Positions 1 to 9,210 of a DNA stretch of 64,000 bases are shown one piece after another; the first letter of the stretch is position 1; each line of letters opens with the position of its first letter. Below the pieces are notes generated by a model. That model had not been told where the DNA came from, searched no databases, and was given only the letters and a program-made list of their open reading frames with translations. Source of the stretch: Fusobacterium sp. (GTDB lineage Bacteria; Fusobacteriota; Fusobacteriia; Fusobacteriales; Fusobacteriaceae). A program made the position numbers and the translations under genes. The DNA lies in the NCBI RefSeq assembly GCF_032477075.1, contig NZ_JAWDXO010000009.1, positions 1 to 64,000 on the forward strand, read 5' to 3'.

Positions 1-1
1 A

Positions 2-604
2 GGAGTGGGATTCCAGTATGGAGATTATGATATAGACAGAATAGCAGCAGGAAGAGGAATAACTGAAACAAGAAATTATTCATCAAACTATAATGATATG
101 ACATATGATATCTATCTAAATGGAAGATATTCCAACCCAATAGGAGATAATCTATTTCTTGAACCATATGGAACACTTTCATATACATACATAGATCAGG
201 ATGGAGCAGATGAGGGAAACAAAGCTCTGGCTATAGAAACAGATTCAAAATCATTTGACTATACATCAGCTAAAGTAGGAGTAGACCTTAAAAAAGTAAT
301 ACCACATGAAAAAGGAAAGAGTACACTGACAGCAGGAGTAAGCTATACAAGAATATTAGATGGAGCAGATGAGGAACATATCAAAGGAAGATTTAAAAGT
401 GGAAGGGACTTTGATATCTTAGTTGCTCATAAAAATGAACATAGCATAGGACTGAATGCAAAATATGCTCTTGAACTTGAAAATGGAGTACTTTTTGATG
501 TAAAGGGAACTTATGCAGTGGAAAGAGAATCAAATAATAATTCAGGAAAAAATAAAACAAAAGGTGAATGGATAGTAGGAGCAGGATTGGGGTATAAGTT
601 TTAA
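2..604 (+). CDS. Autotransporter beta-barrel domain, C-terminal fragment
   Basis: This is the C-terminal end of an outer-membrane type V secreted (autotransporter) protein, cut by the left window edge. The reading frame is already open at base 2, and the GTG at 5 is unlikely to be the real start. The roughly 200 residues show alternating hydrophobic/polar strands with Gly and Tyr (for example FLEPYGTLSYTYI and GVLFDVKGTYAVE) and end in GYKF. A terminal Phe is the usual barrel-assembly signal of outer-membrane barrels. The passenger domain lies outside the window, so adhesin or protease function cannot be judged. A rho-independent terminator follows, so it is the last gene of its transcript. 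Confidence 0.8.
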   Translation, partial: GVGFQYGDYDIDRIAAGRGITETRNYSSNYNDMTYDIYLNGRYSNPIGDNLFLEPYGTLSYTYIDQDGADEGNKALAIETDSKSFDYTSAKVGVDLKKVIPHEKGKSTLTAGVSYTRILDGADEEHIKGRFKSGRDFDILVAHKNEHSIGLNAKYALELENGVLFDVKGTYAVERESNNNSGKNKTKGEWIVGAGLGYKF

Positions 605-682
605 TTCCATATAAAAAATTATTTCAACAAAACAGTAAAATTCAGAGTATCTAAAAATATTTACTCTATTTTAAAAATTAAT

Positions 683-724
683 AAGGATTGATTTCTGTGA
701 CCTACAGGAGTCAGTCCTTTTATA
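683..724 (+). terminator. Rho-independent terminator after the autotransporter gene
   Basis: AAGGATTGATTTC (683-695) pairs with GGAGTCAGTCCTT (707-719) through a 13-bp stem with G-U pairs. A short T-rich tail follows. It separates the autotransporter transcript from the polA promoter. Confidence 0.7.
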
Positions 725-842
725 TTTCATATTTTAAGCAGAAATATATTTCCAGATTTAATATATAAAAAAAACTTATTATAAAATTTTTAGAATATAA
801 AAAGGGAAAAAATTTTATAGAGGACTTTGTATAGATTTATGA

Positions 843-848
843 TATAAT
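843..848 (+). promoter_or_regulatory. Candidate -10 box for polA
   Basis: TATAAT lies about 27 bases before the polA ribosome-binding site. No good -35 hexamer is visible 17 bases upstream, so the promoter may be weak or need an activator. Confidence 0.4.
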
Positions 849-886
849 ATGAAATGGAAAATAATTTGAGTTATGGAGGAGAAAAA

Positions 887-3610
887 ATGAAGAAAGCTGT
901 ACTTTTGGATGTAAGTGCAATAATGTATAGAGCATATTTTGCAAACATGAATTTTAGAACTAAAAATGAACCTACAGGGGCAGTATATGGTTTTACTAAT
1001 ACACTTTTAAGTATAATAAAAGAGTTCTCCCCTGATTATATAGGAGCAGCTTTTGATGTAAAGAGAGCTTCTCTGAAAAGAAGTGAAATATACAGTGAAT
1101 ATAAAGCACAAAGAGATGCAGTACCTGAAGATCTTCTTTTGCAGATACCAAGAATAGAAGAATTATTAGATGGATTTAATATAAATAGATTTAAAATAGA
1201 TGGATATGAAGCTGATGATGTAATAGGAACACTTTCTCAGAAGCTGTCAAAAGAGGGAATAGAAGTAATTGTAGTTACAGGAGATAAAGATTTAGCTCAA
1301 ATACTTGATAAAAATGTAAAAATAGCTCTTCTTGGTAAAGGAGAAGGTGGAGATAAATTTAAAATACTGGAAACAGATGAAGATGTTGTAGAATATTTGG
1401 GAGTAACTTCTAAAATGATTCCGGATTTTTTTGGCTTAATAGGAGATTCAAGTGACGGAATACCAGGAGTTAGGAAAATAGGACCAAAAAAAGCTGTTCC
1501 TATGCTTGAAAAGTATAAAAATTTAGAAGGAGTTTATGAAAACATAGACAAATTAACTGAAATACCAGGAATAGGAAAATCCCTTATAACAAATATGAAA
1601 GAAGATAAAGAAATAGCTTTTATGAGCAGAAAACTTGCTGTTATAGAAAAAGATATTCCATTAGACTGTAAAATAGATGATTTAAAATATTCTCTGGATA
1701 ATAAAAAACTTTTGAATTTGTTTAAAACATTGAAATTTAGAGTGTTAGTAAAAAAAATGGGATTGGAGTCAGCAGCACCACCAGTTGAAGAAAAAATACC
1801 TGAATCTAGCAATCTCCAGATGGGGTTATTTGCAACTTCTTCTGTGGAGGAAAGGGAAACCGTTGCACCAGTATCAAAAGATAGAAATTTTATGATAGTG
1901 GATGATGAAGAAAAATTTAAACAATTCAGTGATAAATTAGCAAAAGAGAAGAGATTATCTTTCTTTTATTCAGAAACAGGATTTGCTGTAAGTTCTTTAA
2001 AAGATGATTTTTATATTCCATTAGGACATACACCACTGTTTCATAAAAATCTTGATTTAAGTAAAATAAAGGAATTCTTTAGAAATTCTGATTCTGCATT
2101 TATAACATATAATTTTAAACCTTTATTAAATGAGGGTATAGAAATAAAAAATATGGATATGGATTTAATGATAGCATATCATTTAATTTCTTCTCAAACT
2201 AAAGAAGGAGTGGAAATCCCTCTTGAGCAGCTATCAGGAATAGATATACCATCATATTCGGAAAAGTTTGGAAAAGAAGCTCCAGGTAATCTTTCTACTG
2301 AAGAATATGGAAAGTTTCTTGCAGAAAGAAGCAAAGGAATAATGGAAACTTATGGTATAGCAATGGAAGAGATTAAAGGAAAAAATCTTTTTGATGTGCT
2401 TAAAAAAATAGAAATGCCTCTTATAAAAGTACTTTCTGCAATGGAAAGAAGAGGAATAAAAATAGATCCAGTATATTTTGCTAAATATGAAAAAGAGCTG
2501 GAGACATTATTAAATGACCTTCAAAAGAAAATATTTGAGATAGCAGGAGAAGAATTTAACTTAAATTCTCCTAAACAACTGGCAGAGGTTTTATTTTTTA
2601 AATTAAATTTAGACCCTGTGAAGAAAACAAAAACAGGGCTTTCTACTGATGAAGAAGTGCTGGAAAAATTGAAAAATGATGGAATAGAAATAGCTATATA
2701 TATACTAGAATACAGAAAATATGCAAAACTGAAAAATACATATGTAGATGCTCTTCCTAAACTGGCAGACAGTAAGGACAGGCTTCATACAACATTTAAT
2801 CAAATAGGAACTACAACTGGAAGACTTTCATCATCTAATCCAAATCTTCAAAACATACCTGTAAAAACAGATGAAGGAATGAAGATAAGACAGGGATTTA
2901 TAGCTGATGAAGGAAATGTTCTTATGGGAATAGATTATTCACAGATAGAACTTAGAGTTCTGGCTGAGCTATCAAAAGATAAAAATCTTATAGCTGCTTA
3001 TAAAAACAACGAAGATCTTCATAGAGTAACTGCAAAAAAAATATTTGAACTTGAAGATGGACAGGAAGTAAGCCGTGAACAGAGAATAATTGCCAAAACT
3101 ATAAATTTCAGTATAATATATGGAAAAACAGCTTTTGGATTATCTAAGGAATTAGGAATCACTCAAAAAGAAGCTAATGATTATATTAACAGATATTTTG
3201 AACAGTATCCCAAAGTAAAGGATTTTGAAAGATCAATAATTGATTATGCTGAAAAAAATGGATATACAGAAACATATTTTGGCAGAAGAAGAATAATAGA
3301 AGGAATCATTTCTAAAAATAAAAATATAAAAAATCAGGCTGAAAGAATGGCTGTAAATAGTGTAATTCAAGGAACTGCTGCTGAAATACTGAAAAAGGTC
3401 ATGATTGAGATATTTAAAGTTATAGAAAATAAAGAGGATATCTCTCTTTTATTGCAGGTACATGATGAACTTATATTTGAAATAAAAGAGGAAAAAATAG
3501 AAGAATATAGAACAATAATAGAAAATATAATGAGAAATTCTGTTAAATTTGATGATGTAGTCCTGGATATAAATACCAATATTGGTAAAAACTGGGCAGA
3601 GACAAAATAG
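887..3610 (+). CDS. polA: DNA polymerase I
   Basis: Repair and Okazaki-fragment polymerase. I start it at the ATG at 887, which follows a GGAGGA site with good spacing. An in-frame ATG at 854 would add 11 unconserved residues ahead of MKKAVLLDVSAIMYRAYF. Residues 1-290 are the 5'-3' exonuclease/FEN domain, with GYEADDVIGTL and GDKDLAQIL. Residues about 330-500 are a degenerate 3'-5' exonuclease fold: the usual Exo I DxE reads YSE and the Exo II and III aspartates are not seen, so proofreading is probably absent, as in Bacillus and Thermus enzymes. The C-terminal polymerase domain has motif A DYSQIELRVLAELS, motif B RIIAKTINFSIIYG and motif C QVHDELIFE. It heads a tight run of housekeeping genes; whiA begins 25 bases later. 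Confidence 0.97.
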   Translation: MKKAVLLDVSAIMYRAYFANMNFRTKNEPTGAVYGFTNTLLSIIKEFSPDYIGAAFDVKRASLKRSEIYSEYKAQRDAVPEDLLLQIPRIEELLDGFNINRFKIDGYEADDVIGTLSQKLSKEGIEVIVVTGDKDLAQILDKNVKIALLGKGEGGDKFKILETDEDVVEYLGVTSKMIPDFFGLIGDSSDGIPGVRKIGPKKAVPMLEKYKNLEGVYENIDKLTEIPGIGKSLITNMKEDKEIAFMSRKLAVIEKDIPLDCKIDDLKYSLDNKKLLNLFKTLKFRVLVKKMGLESAAPPVEEKIPESSNLQMGLFATSSVEERETVAPVSKDRNFMIVDDEEKFKQFSDKLAKEKRLSFFYSETGFAVSSLKDDFYIPLGHTPLFHKNLDLSKIKEFFRNSDSAFITYNFKPLLNEGIEIKNMDMDLMIAYHLISSQTKEGVEIPLEQLSGIDIPSYSEKFGKEAPGNLSTEEYGKFLAERSKGIMETYGIAMEEIKGKNLFDVLKKIEMPLIKVLSAMERRGIKIDPVYFAKYEKELETLLNDLQKKIFEIAGEEFNLNSPKQLAEVLFFKLNLDPVKKTKTGLSTDEEVLEKLKNDGIEIAIYILEYRKYAKLKNTYVDALPKLADSKDRLHTTFNQIGTTTGRLSSSNPNLQNIPVKTDEGMKIRQGFIADEGNVLMGIDYSQIELRVLAELSKDKNLIAAYKNNEDLHRVTAKKIFELEDGQEVSREQRIIAKTINFSIIYGKTAFGLSKELGITQKEANDYINRYFEQYPKVKDFERSIIDYAEKNGYTETYFGRRRIIEGIISKNKNIKNQAERMAVNSVIQGTAAEILKKVMIEIFKVIENKEDISLLLQVHDELIFEIKEEKIEEYRTIIENIMRNSVKFDDVVLDINTNIGKNWAETK

Positions 3611-3635
3611 TTAAAATCAAAGGGGGAGAGCAGAA

Positions 3636-4532
3636 ATGTCTTATACCTTTAAAGTAAAGCAGGAGATATTGGCAAATGAGGTAACCAGCGAAATAGAAAA
3701 AACATCTGAATTATCTGGAATACTCCTTAGTAAGAATGCATTAGGAAAAGATAAAATAGAACTTAAGCTTGAAAATCTTTCATTAGCAAAAAGAGTATAT
3801 AAGATACTTAAAGAAATAACCAATCTTACTATTGGAATAAAGTATCTTACAAGTCGGAGACTTGGAGAACATAATGTATATGTTATAACTGTGCAGAAAC
3901 AAAGAGGATACAGAGATTTTATAAATAAAATAGACATACCTAAAGATGCTGTATCAGATAATGAAGATATACTTAAAGGATTTATAAAAGGAATATTTTT
4001 AGCATGTGGGTATATTAAAGACCCTGTGAAAGAGTACGCTTTAGATTTTTTTATTGACAATGAAGAAGCTGCTGACAAGCTTTATGAATTGCTTCAAGAA
4101 GAAGGAAAAAAAGTATTTAAAACTAAAAAAAGGAATAAACCTTTGGTGTATCTTAGAAATTCAGAAGATATAATGGATGTAATGGTAATGATTGGTACTA
4201 TACAGGCTTTTTTCAAATATGAAGAAACTACTATGATAAAAGATTTAAAAAATAAAACTATCAGAGAGATGAACTGGGAAGTAGCCAATGAAACAAAAAC
4301 ATTAAATACTGGAAATAATCAAATAAAAATGATAAATTATATAGGAAAAATACTTGGTTTGAATACCCTAAGTCCTGTGTTGGAAGAAGTAGCATTTTTA
4401 AGATTACAAAATCCTGAAAGCTCTCTTCAAGAAATAGCTGAAATGATTGGTATATCAAAATCAGGAGTAAGAAATAGATTCAGAAGAATTGAAGAAATTT
4501 ACAACAATCTTTTAGAGGAAGAAAGAGAATAG
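3636..4532 (+). CDS. whiA: WhiA-family DNA-binding protein
   Basis: WhiA homologue, 298 residues, close to the usual family length. The N-terminal half is the degenerate LAGLIDADG-like fold, recognisable by GFIKGIFLACGYIKDP around residue 115. The C-terminus is a helix-turn-helix with SLQEIAEMIGISKSGVRNR near residue 265. In actinomycetes WhiA controls sporulation septation. In non-sporulating Firmicutes it affects chromosome segregation and cell division, and that is the likelier role here. It sits between polA and ribF with 25- and 13-base gaps. Its usual yvcK/rapZ neighbours are not in the window. The SD is AAAGGGGGAG before ATG. Confidence 0.88.
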   Translation: MSYTFKVKQEILANEVTSEIEKTSELSGILLSKNALGKDKIELKLENLSLAKRVYKILKEITNLTIGIKYLTSRRLGEHNVYVITVQKQRGYRDFINKIDIPKDAVSDNEDILKGFIKGIFLACGYIKDPVKEYALDFFIDNEEAADKLYELLQEEGKKVFKTKKRNKPLVYLRNSEDIMDVMVMIGTIQAFFKYEETTMIKDLKNKTIREMNWEVANETKTLNTGNNQIKMINYIGKILGLNTLSPVLEEVAFLRLQNPESSLQEIAEMIGISKSGVRNRFRRIEEIYNNLLEEERE

Positions 4533-4545
4533 GGGAATAAGCAAT

Positions 4546-5502
4546 ATGAAAATAATCAATGATATTTTTGATACAAAGGAACAATTTCACAATAGCTATG
4601 TTGCCATAGGGACATTTGATGGAATACATTATGGACATCAGCAGTTGATAGAAGCAGCTGTGAAAAAAGCTAAAGAAAACAATGGGGTGTCTGTTGTGTT
4701 TACTTTTGCCAATCACCCAATGGAGATAATAGATGCTTCAAAAATACCTAAAAGTATCAATACTTTAGAAGAAAAGATATATATTTTAGAGAATATGGAG
4801 GTAGATTATCTTATCCTTCAGCCTTTTAATAAAAAATTCGCTGATTTAACAGCTGTTGAATTTGTAGAAATATTAAAAAAAGATGTAGATAGTAAGGAAA
4901 TATTTGTAGGATTTAATTTTTCCTTTGGAGAAGGGGGAAAAGCAAAAACTAAAGATCTTATAGAAATTGGTGAAAGTATGGGTATTAAAGTTAACGAAAT
5001 ACCTGCTGTAGCTATTGATGATCAGATTATCAGTTCCACTTTAATCAGAAAAAGTATTCAGCGTGGAGAATTTGAAAAAGTGAACAAATATTTAGGACAT
5101 CAGTTCCTTATAATTGGTGAAGTAATACATGGTAAAAAGATTGCAAGACAGTTAGGATTTCCTACAGCTAATATAAAATTATCAAATAGATTATATCCTC
5201 CTTTTGGAATATATGGTGCTATGGTAAAAATAGAAGGGGAAGATATAGAAAGATATGGTGTAGTAAATATAGGAGTTAACCCTACCTTAAAACCGGGAGA
5301 GAGAAGTGTAGAAGTACATATTCTTGATTTCGACGGAGATATATATGGGAAAAAAATATATGTGGAAATAATGAAGTTTATGAGAGATGAGAAAAAATTC
5401 AGTTCTGTAGATGAGCTTAAACAAGTGATAGGGAATGATGTAAAAAACTGGCAAAGTTTTGTAAAAGTGAGGAAAAATGGATATAGTTCTAAAGATAGAT
5501 AA
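4546..5502 (+). CDS. ribF: Bifunctional riboflavin kinase / FAD synthetase
   Basis: Converts riboflavin to FMN and then FAD using ATP. The N-terminal FAD synthetase nucleotidyltransferase has GTFDGIHYGHQQLI (about residues 23-36, with the HxGH-type signature) and an ISSTLIRKSI element near residue 165. The C-terminal riboflavin kinase domain has GFPTANIKL near residue 205. The length of 318 residues fits the family. The 3' end overlaps scpA by 26 bases, which suggests translational coupling. Demand for flavin is plausibly high given the flavoenzymes elsewhere in the window, but that is inference. Confidence 0.95.
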   Translation: MKIINDIFDTKEQFHNSYVAIGTFDGIHYGHQQLIEAAVKKAKENNGVSVVFTFANHPMEIIDASKIPKSINTLEEKIYILENMEVDYLILQPFNKKFADLTAVEFVEILKKDVDSKEIFVGFNFSFGEGGKAKTKDLIEIGESMGIKVNEIPAVAIDDQIISSTLIRKSIQRGEFEKVNKYLGHQFLIIGEVIHGKKIARQLGFPTANIKLSNRLYPPFGIYGAMVKIEGEDIERYGVVNIGVNPTLKPGERSVEVHILDFDGDIYGKKIYVEIMKFMRDEKKFSSVDELKQVIGNDVKNWQSFVKVRKNGYSSKDR

Positions 5503-6157
5503 TTTTGAAGGGCCTTTGGACCTTCTTCTTCATCTTATAGATAAAAAAAAATTGAAGATATCTGAAATAAAAATATCTCAAATAATAGATGAATATCTTT
5601 CTGTGCTGGAACAGGCAAAAGATGAGAACTTTCACATAAAAGTAGAATTTCTTGTTGTAGCATCTGAACTGTTAGAAATAAAAGCTTCAACTCTTTTAAC
5701 TATCAATGATGAACAGAACAAAGAGAAGGAATTAAAAAGAAGATTAGAAGATTACAAACTTTTTAAAGAGATAGCTGTAAAAGTTGGAGAGATGGAAAAT
5801 GAATATAATATCTCTTATTCCAGAGGTGAAGGAAGAAAAATTATTAAAAAAGTAGCAAAAGAATATGACCTTTCTAAACTAAAAGCTGGAGATTTATACA
5901 GTTTATATGTAAAGTATCTTAAAAAGAATGAAGATGATGAATATATGGAACTTCATCTGGATAAGCAGTATACTTTAAAAGATGAAATGGATAGATTATA
6001 CTTAAAAACTTTTTCACAAAACAGAACTTTCGATTCACTTTTTGAAGAAGCAGAAAATAGAATGCATCTTGTATATATATTTCTTGCCATATTAGAATTA
6101 TATAAGGATGGACTTATACTTATAGATGGAGATATGGTTATGAGAAATAAGCATTGA
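5477..6157 (+). CDS. scpA: Segregation and condensation protein A (kleisin)
   Basis: ScpA bridges the SMC ATPase heads and binds ScpB in the bacterial condensin complex. The N-terminus IDNFEGPLDLLLHLIDKKKL is the family signature that contacts the SMC neck. The middle is charged and poorly conserved, and the C-terminal winged helix (about residues 170-226, ending in LVYIFLAILELYKDGLILI) is clear. The start lies inside ribF, with a GTGAGG site just upstream. scpB is not in the window. 226 residues is slightly short but complete. Confidence 0.93.
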   Translation: MDIVLKIDNFEGPLDLLLHLIDKKKLKISEIKISQIIDEYLSVLEQAKDENFHIKVEFLVVASELLEIKASTLLTINDEQNKEKELKRRLEDYKLFKEIAVKVGEMENEYNISYSRGEGRKIIKKVAKEYDLSKLKAGDLYSLYVKYLKKNEDDEYMELHLDKQYTLKDEMDRLYLKTFSQNRTFDSLFEEAENRMHLVYIFLAILELYKDGLILIDGDMVMRNKH

Positions 6158-6206
6158 TTAAATTTTTAAATACAACTATATAATAAAAATAGAGGAGTTT
6201 TTTTTT

Positions 6207-7667
6207 ATGTTCAGAAGCGGGCTTCTAGTAATGATAATAACAATGGTAAGCAGAGTTCTGGGATTGGTAAGAGCTACTATTATAGCTTACTACTTTGGTG
6301 CTTCAGCAGCAACAGATGCATACTTTAGTGCTTTTAAAATAAGTAATTTTTTTAGACAATTACTGGGAGAAGGAGCATTGGGAAGCTCATTTATCCCTTT
6401 ATATAATGAAAAAATAGAAACAGAGGGAGAGGAAAAAGGAAAAGAATTTATATATTCCATATTAAATCTTATCTTTATTTTCAGTACCATTGTAACACTT
6501 TTAATGATAATATTTTCACAGAATATAATAAATCTTATAGTAAATGGATTTCCAGCAGAAACAAAAATACTGGCATCACAACTTTTAAAAATAATGTCAG
6601 TATATTTTATATTTATAAGTATTTCTGGAATGATATGTGCTATGTTGAATAATTTTAAACAGTTTGCAATTCCAGCTTCAACTTCAATCTTTTTCAATCT
6701 TGCCATAATTTTAGCTTCAATGGGATTCAGCAAAACTTTTGGTATCTCGGCTTTAGCATATGGTGTTGTAATTGGAGGAATATTCCAGCTTTTAGTAGTA
6801 CTGCCATCATTTTTTAAAATAGTAAAAGGATATTCATTCAAAATAAATTGGAGAGATCCATATTTAAAAAAAATATTTATACTTATGTGTCCTATGTTGG
6901 TAGGAATAGTTGCAAGACAATTAAATACAATAGTAGATCAGGTATTTGCTTCATATCTGCAAGAGGGTGGGGTAACAGCTTTGGAAAATGCAACAAGACT
7001 GTATCTTCTTCCAGTAGGGGTATTTGGAGTATCTATATCAACTGTTATATTTCCAGTATTAGCAAAGGCAGTAGCAAAAAATGATTTAAAAACAGCAGAA
7101 AATAATATTGTTAAAGGACTTAATATACTGTTATTTTTAATTATACCTTCAATGGCAGTACTGACATTTTATTCTGCTGATGTTATTAGATTGACACTTT
7201 CTTATGGAAAATTTGGAGAAGATGCTGTAAAAGTTACATCAGAAGTTCTGCTTTATTATTCATTGGGATTGTATTTTTATACGGCAATATATCTTATGAC
7301 AAGAGCATTTTATAGTGTAAAAAATAGTTCTTATCCTGTAAGGTTTTCTATAGTCTCTATTATAATAAATATAATTCTTAATTTTATTTTGATAAAGCCA
7401 ATGGCATATAGAGGACTTGCTCTTTCTACTTCTATAGCTTCAGGAGTAAATTTTTTACTTCTTGTATATGTATTCAGAAAAAAATATATGGAATTTCCAT
7501 TGAAGAAATCTTTAATATTTTTCGGAAAAGTATTATTAACAACAACAGCTGCTTTAGGTGCAAGTTATTATATACATAATACAATTGTTAAATTATTTAT
7601 ATTTTCAGCAGTATATATGGTATTCTGGACAAAATCTCTTATAAAAAATAAAATGGAAGTGTTTTAA
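6207..7667 (+). CDS. murJ: Lipid II flippase MurJ
   Basis: MOP-superfamily integral membrane protein that moves lipid II across the inner membrane for peptidoglycan synthesis. The N-terminus carries the MurJ signature: MVSRVLGLVRATIIAYYFG, then AASDAYF-like ATDAYFSAFKI and FRQLLGEGALGSSFIPLY. About 12-14 hydrophobic segments run to the C-terminus. 486 residues is somewhat shorter than the E. coli protein but contains the full core. GAGGAG precedes the ATG. The methyltransferase gene starts only 3 bases after the stop codon. Confidence 0.95.
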   Translation: MFRSGLLVMIITMVSRVLGLVRATIIAYYFGASAATDAYFSAFKISNFFRQLLGEGALGSSFIPLYNEKIETEGEEKGKEFIYSILNLIFIFSTIVTLLMIIFSQNIINLIVNGFPAETKILASQLLKIMSVYFIFISISGMICAMLNNFKQFAIPASTSIFFNLAIILASMGFSKTFGISALAYGVVIGGIFQLLVVLPSFFKIVKGYSFKINWRDPYLKKIFILMCPMLVGIVARQLNTIVDQVFASYLQEGGVTALENATRLYLLPVGVFGVSISTVIFPVLAKAVAKNDLKTAENNIVKGLNILLFLIIPSMAVLTFYSADVIRLTLSYGKFGEDAVKVTSEVLLYYSLGLYFYTAIYLMTRAFYSVKNSSYPVRFSIVSIIINIILNFILIKPMAYRGLALSTSIASGVNFLLLVYVFRKKYMEFPLKKSLIFFGKVLLTTTAALGASYYIHNTIVKLFIFSAVYMVFWTKSLIKNKMEVF

Positions 7668-7670
7668 ATT

Positions 7671-9191
7671 ATGAAAGAAGAGTATAATTACAGTATTTAT
7701 ACCCCTCATAAAATAGCAAAAGAGATCATTGAACAAGCATTTAAGTGCTATTTTGGTGAGAATAAAACTTTAAAAAAATTAAAAGCCGTAAAGTTGGGAG
7801 ACCTTTCCTGTGGAAATGGGAATCTTTTGTTAATAGCTTTAGAAAAACTTTTAGAGATATCTAAAGAAATTACAGGAGAATATTTTTTTTCTGATACATG
7901 GGTTACAGGATTTGATATAAATGAAAAAGCAGTAAAGCTTACTGTAGTAAAAGGCAGGGAATTATTAAAGAGATATGGACTTGTTGGAGAGATAAAAATA
8001 TTATGCTGTAATTCACTGGAACTGGAAAATATAAAATTTAATATCCTTTTAGGAAACCCTCCATATTTAGGAGAAAAAAATAATAAGAGTATATTTCAAG
8101 AGATACGAGAAACAGAATTCGGTAAAAGATATTATGAAGCTAGAATGGATTATTTTTATTTTTTTATAGAAAAAGGCATAGAAATATTAGAAGATAAAGG
8201 AATAATGGCATACATAACTACGAATTACTGGCTCAGAGCCGACAGCGGCAAAAAATTGAGAAAGACATTGAGAGAAAATGGAAATTTTTTGGAGATTATA
8301 AATTATGATAACTCAGTATTCACAAAGGCTGTAGGACAGCATAATATAATATTTCTTTGGGAAAAAGATAAAAAGAAAGATAAAAAAGTAAAAATAAACA
8401 TTCCTGAAAAAAAATTTGAAATAAAAAATACATTATTGTACGATGATAATGGAAAAATAGTCTTAGCTGATGAAGAAGCTCTGAAATTTAATAAAAAAAT
8501 ATTAAAAATGTCTAACTATAAAATGAAAGACTTGGTCAATATTAATCAAGGAATTGTTTCAGGATTAGATGAAGCATATATATTTAAAGAGTATAAAGAT
8601 GAATTTAAAGATTACTTGAAACCTTTTTATAAAAATAAAGATATAGAAAAATATACAAATAAAAAAAATAGTTTCTGGATATTATATCTGGATGAAAAAA
8701 CTATTCCTGATGAAACTGTTATGAAACATTTAAAAAAATATCAAACTAAACTTTCCAAAAGAAGAGAAGTAAAAACTGGAAGTATTAAGTGGTGGGAACT
8801 TCAATGGGCAAGGGAAAGAGAGATGTTTACCAAATCTAAAATATTAGTGCGTCAAAGATGTAAAACTAATCAATTCTCTTATGATGATGGAGAATTTTAT
8901 GGAAGTGCAGATATATATTTTATAACAAAGAAAAATGAAAATATAAATCTTTTTTATATACTGGGGTATATAAACTCAGAAGTTTTTTTACAATGGTTTA
9001 AATACAATGGTAAAATAAAAGGAAAAAATTTTGAATTTTATTCTACGCCTTTAAAAGAGACACCTGTATATTATCCTGAAAATAAAAATGAAATAATGTA
9101 TGTAGAGGAATTAGTAAAAAAGCAAATAAAAAATTTTTCTCAAGAAAGAGAAAAGGAAATAGATGATTATTTCAGAAAAAGATTGAAATAG
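7671..9191 (+). CDS. Gamma-type N6-adenine DNA methyltransferase, orphan
   Basis: SAM-dependent N6-adenine methyltransferase of the TaqI/Eco57I-like class. SAM-binding motif I is LSCGNGNLLLIAL (about residues 45-57), acidic motif II is FDIN (about 83) and the catalytic motif IV is NPPY (about 129-132). The C-terminal part from about residue 280 resembles a TaqI-like target-recognition domain (VNINQGIVSGLDEAYIF, later WWELQWARE and FYSTPLKETPVYY). No endonuclease motif and no restriction partner lie nearby, so it looks like a solitary methylase. The 3-base gap to murJ and 19-base gap to corA place it inside a housekeeping operon, which is unusual. Target sequence unknown. Confidence 0.8.
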   Translation: MKEEYNYSIYTPHKIAKEIIEQAFKCYFGENKTLKKLKAVKLGDLSCGNGNLLLIALEKLLEISKEITGEYFFSDTWVTGFDINEKAVKLTVVKGRELLKRYGLVGEIKILCCNSLELENIKFNILLGNPPYLGEKNNKSIFQEIRETEFGKRYYEARMDYFYFFIEKGIEILEDKGIMAYITTNYWLRADSGKKLRKTLRENGNFLEIINYDNSVFTKAVGQHNIIFLWEKDKKKDKKVKINIPEKKFEIKNTLLYDDNGKIVLADEEALKFNKKILKMSNYKMKDLVNINQGIVSGLDEAYIFKEYKDEFKDYLKPFYKNKDIEKYTNKKNSFWILYLDEKTIPDETVMKHLKKYQTKLSKRREVKTGSIKWWELQWAREREMFTKSKILVRQRCKTNQFSYDDGEFYGSADIYFITKKNENINLFYILGYINSEVFLQWFKYNGKIKGKNFEFYSTPLKETPVYYPENKNEIMYVEELVKKQIKNFSQEREKEIDDYFRKRLK

Positions 9192-9210
9192 AAGAAGTGA
9201 GGTAAATTAA

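Noticed and set aside
1534..3579. Minus-strand open frames inside polA and similar antisense frames throughout the window
   Set aside because: They lie wholly within well-supported genes on the other strand, lack ribosome-binding sites, and have the low-complexity Ser/Phe/Ile/Leu composition expected from reading AT-rich codons backwards.
6848..7084. Plus-strand 78-codon frame inside murJ
   Set aside because: It is out of frame within the MurJ transmembrane region and has no family resemblance.
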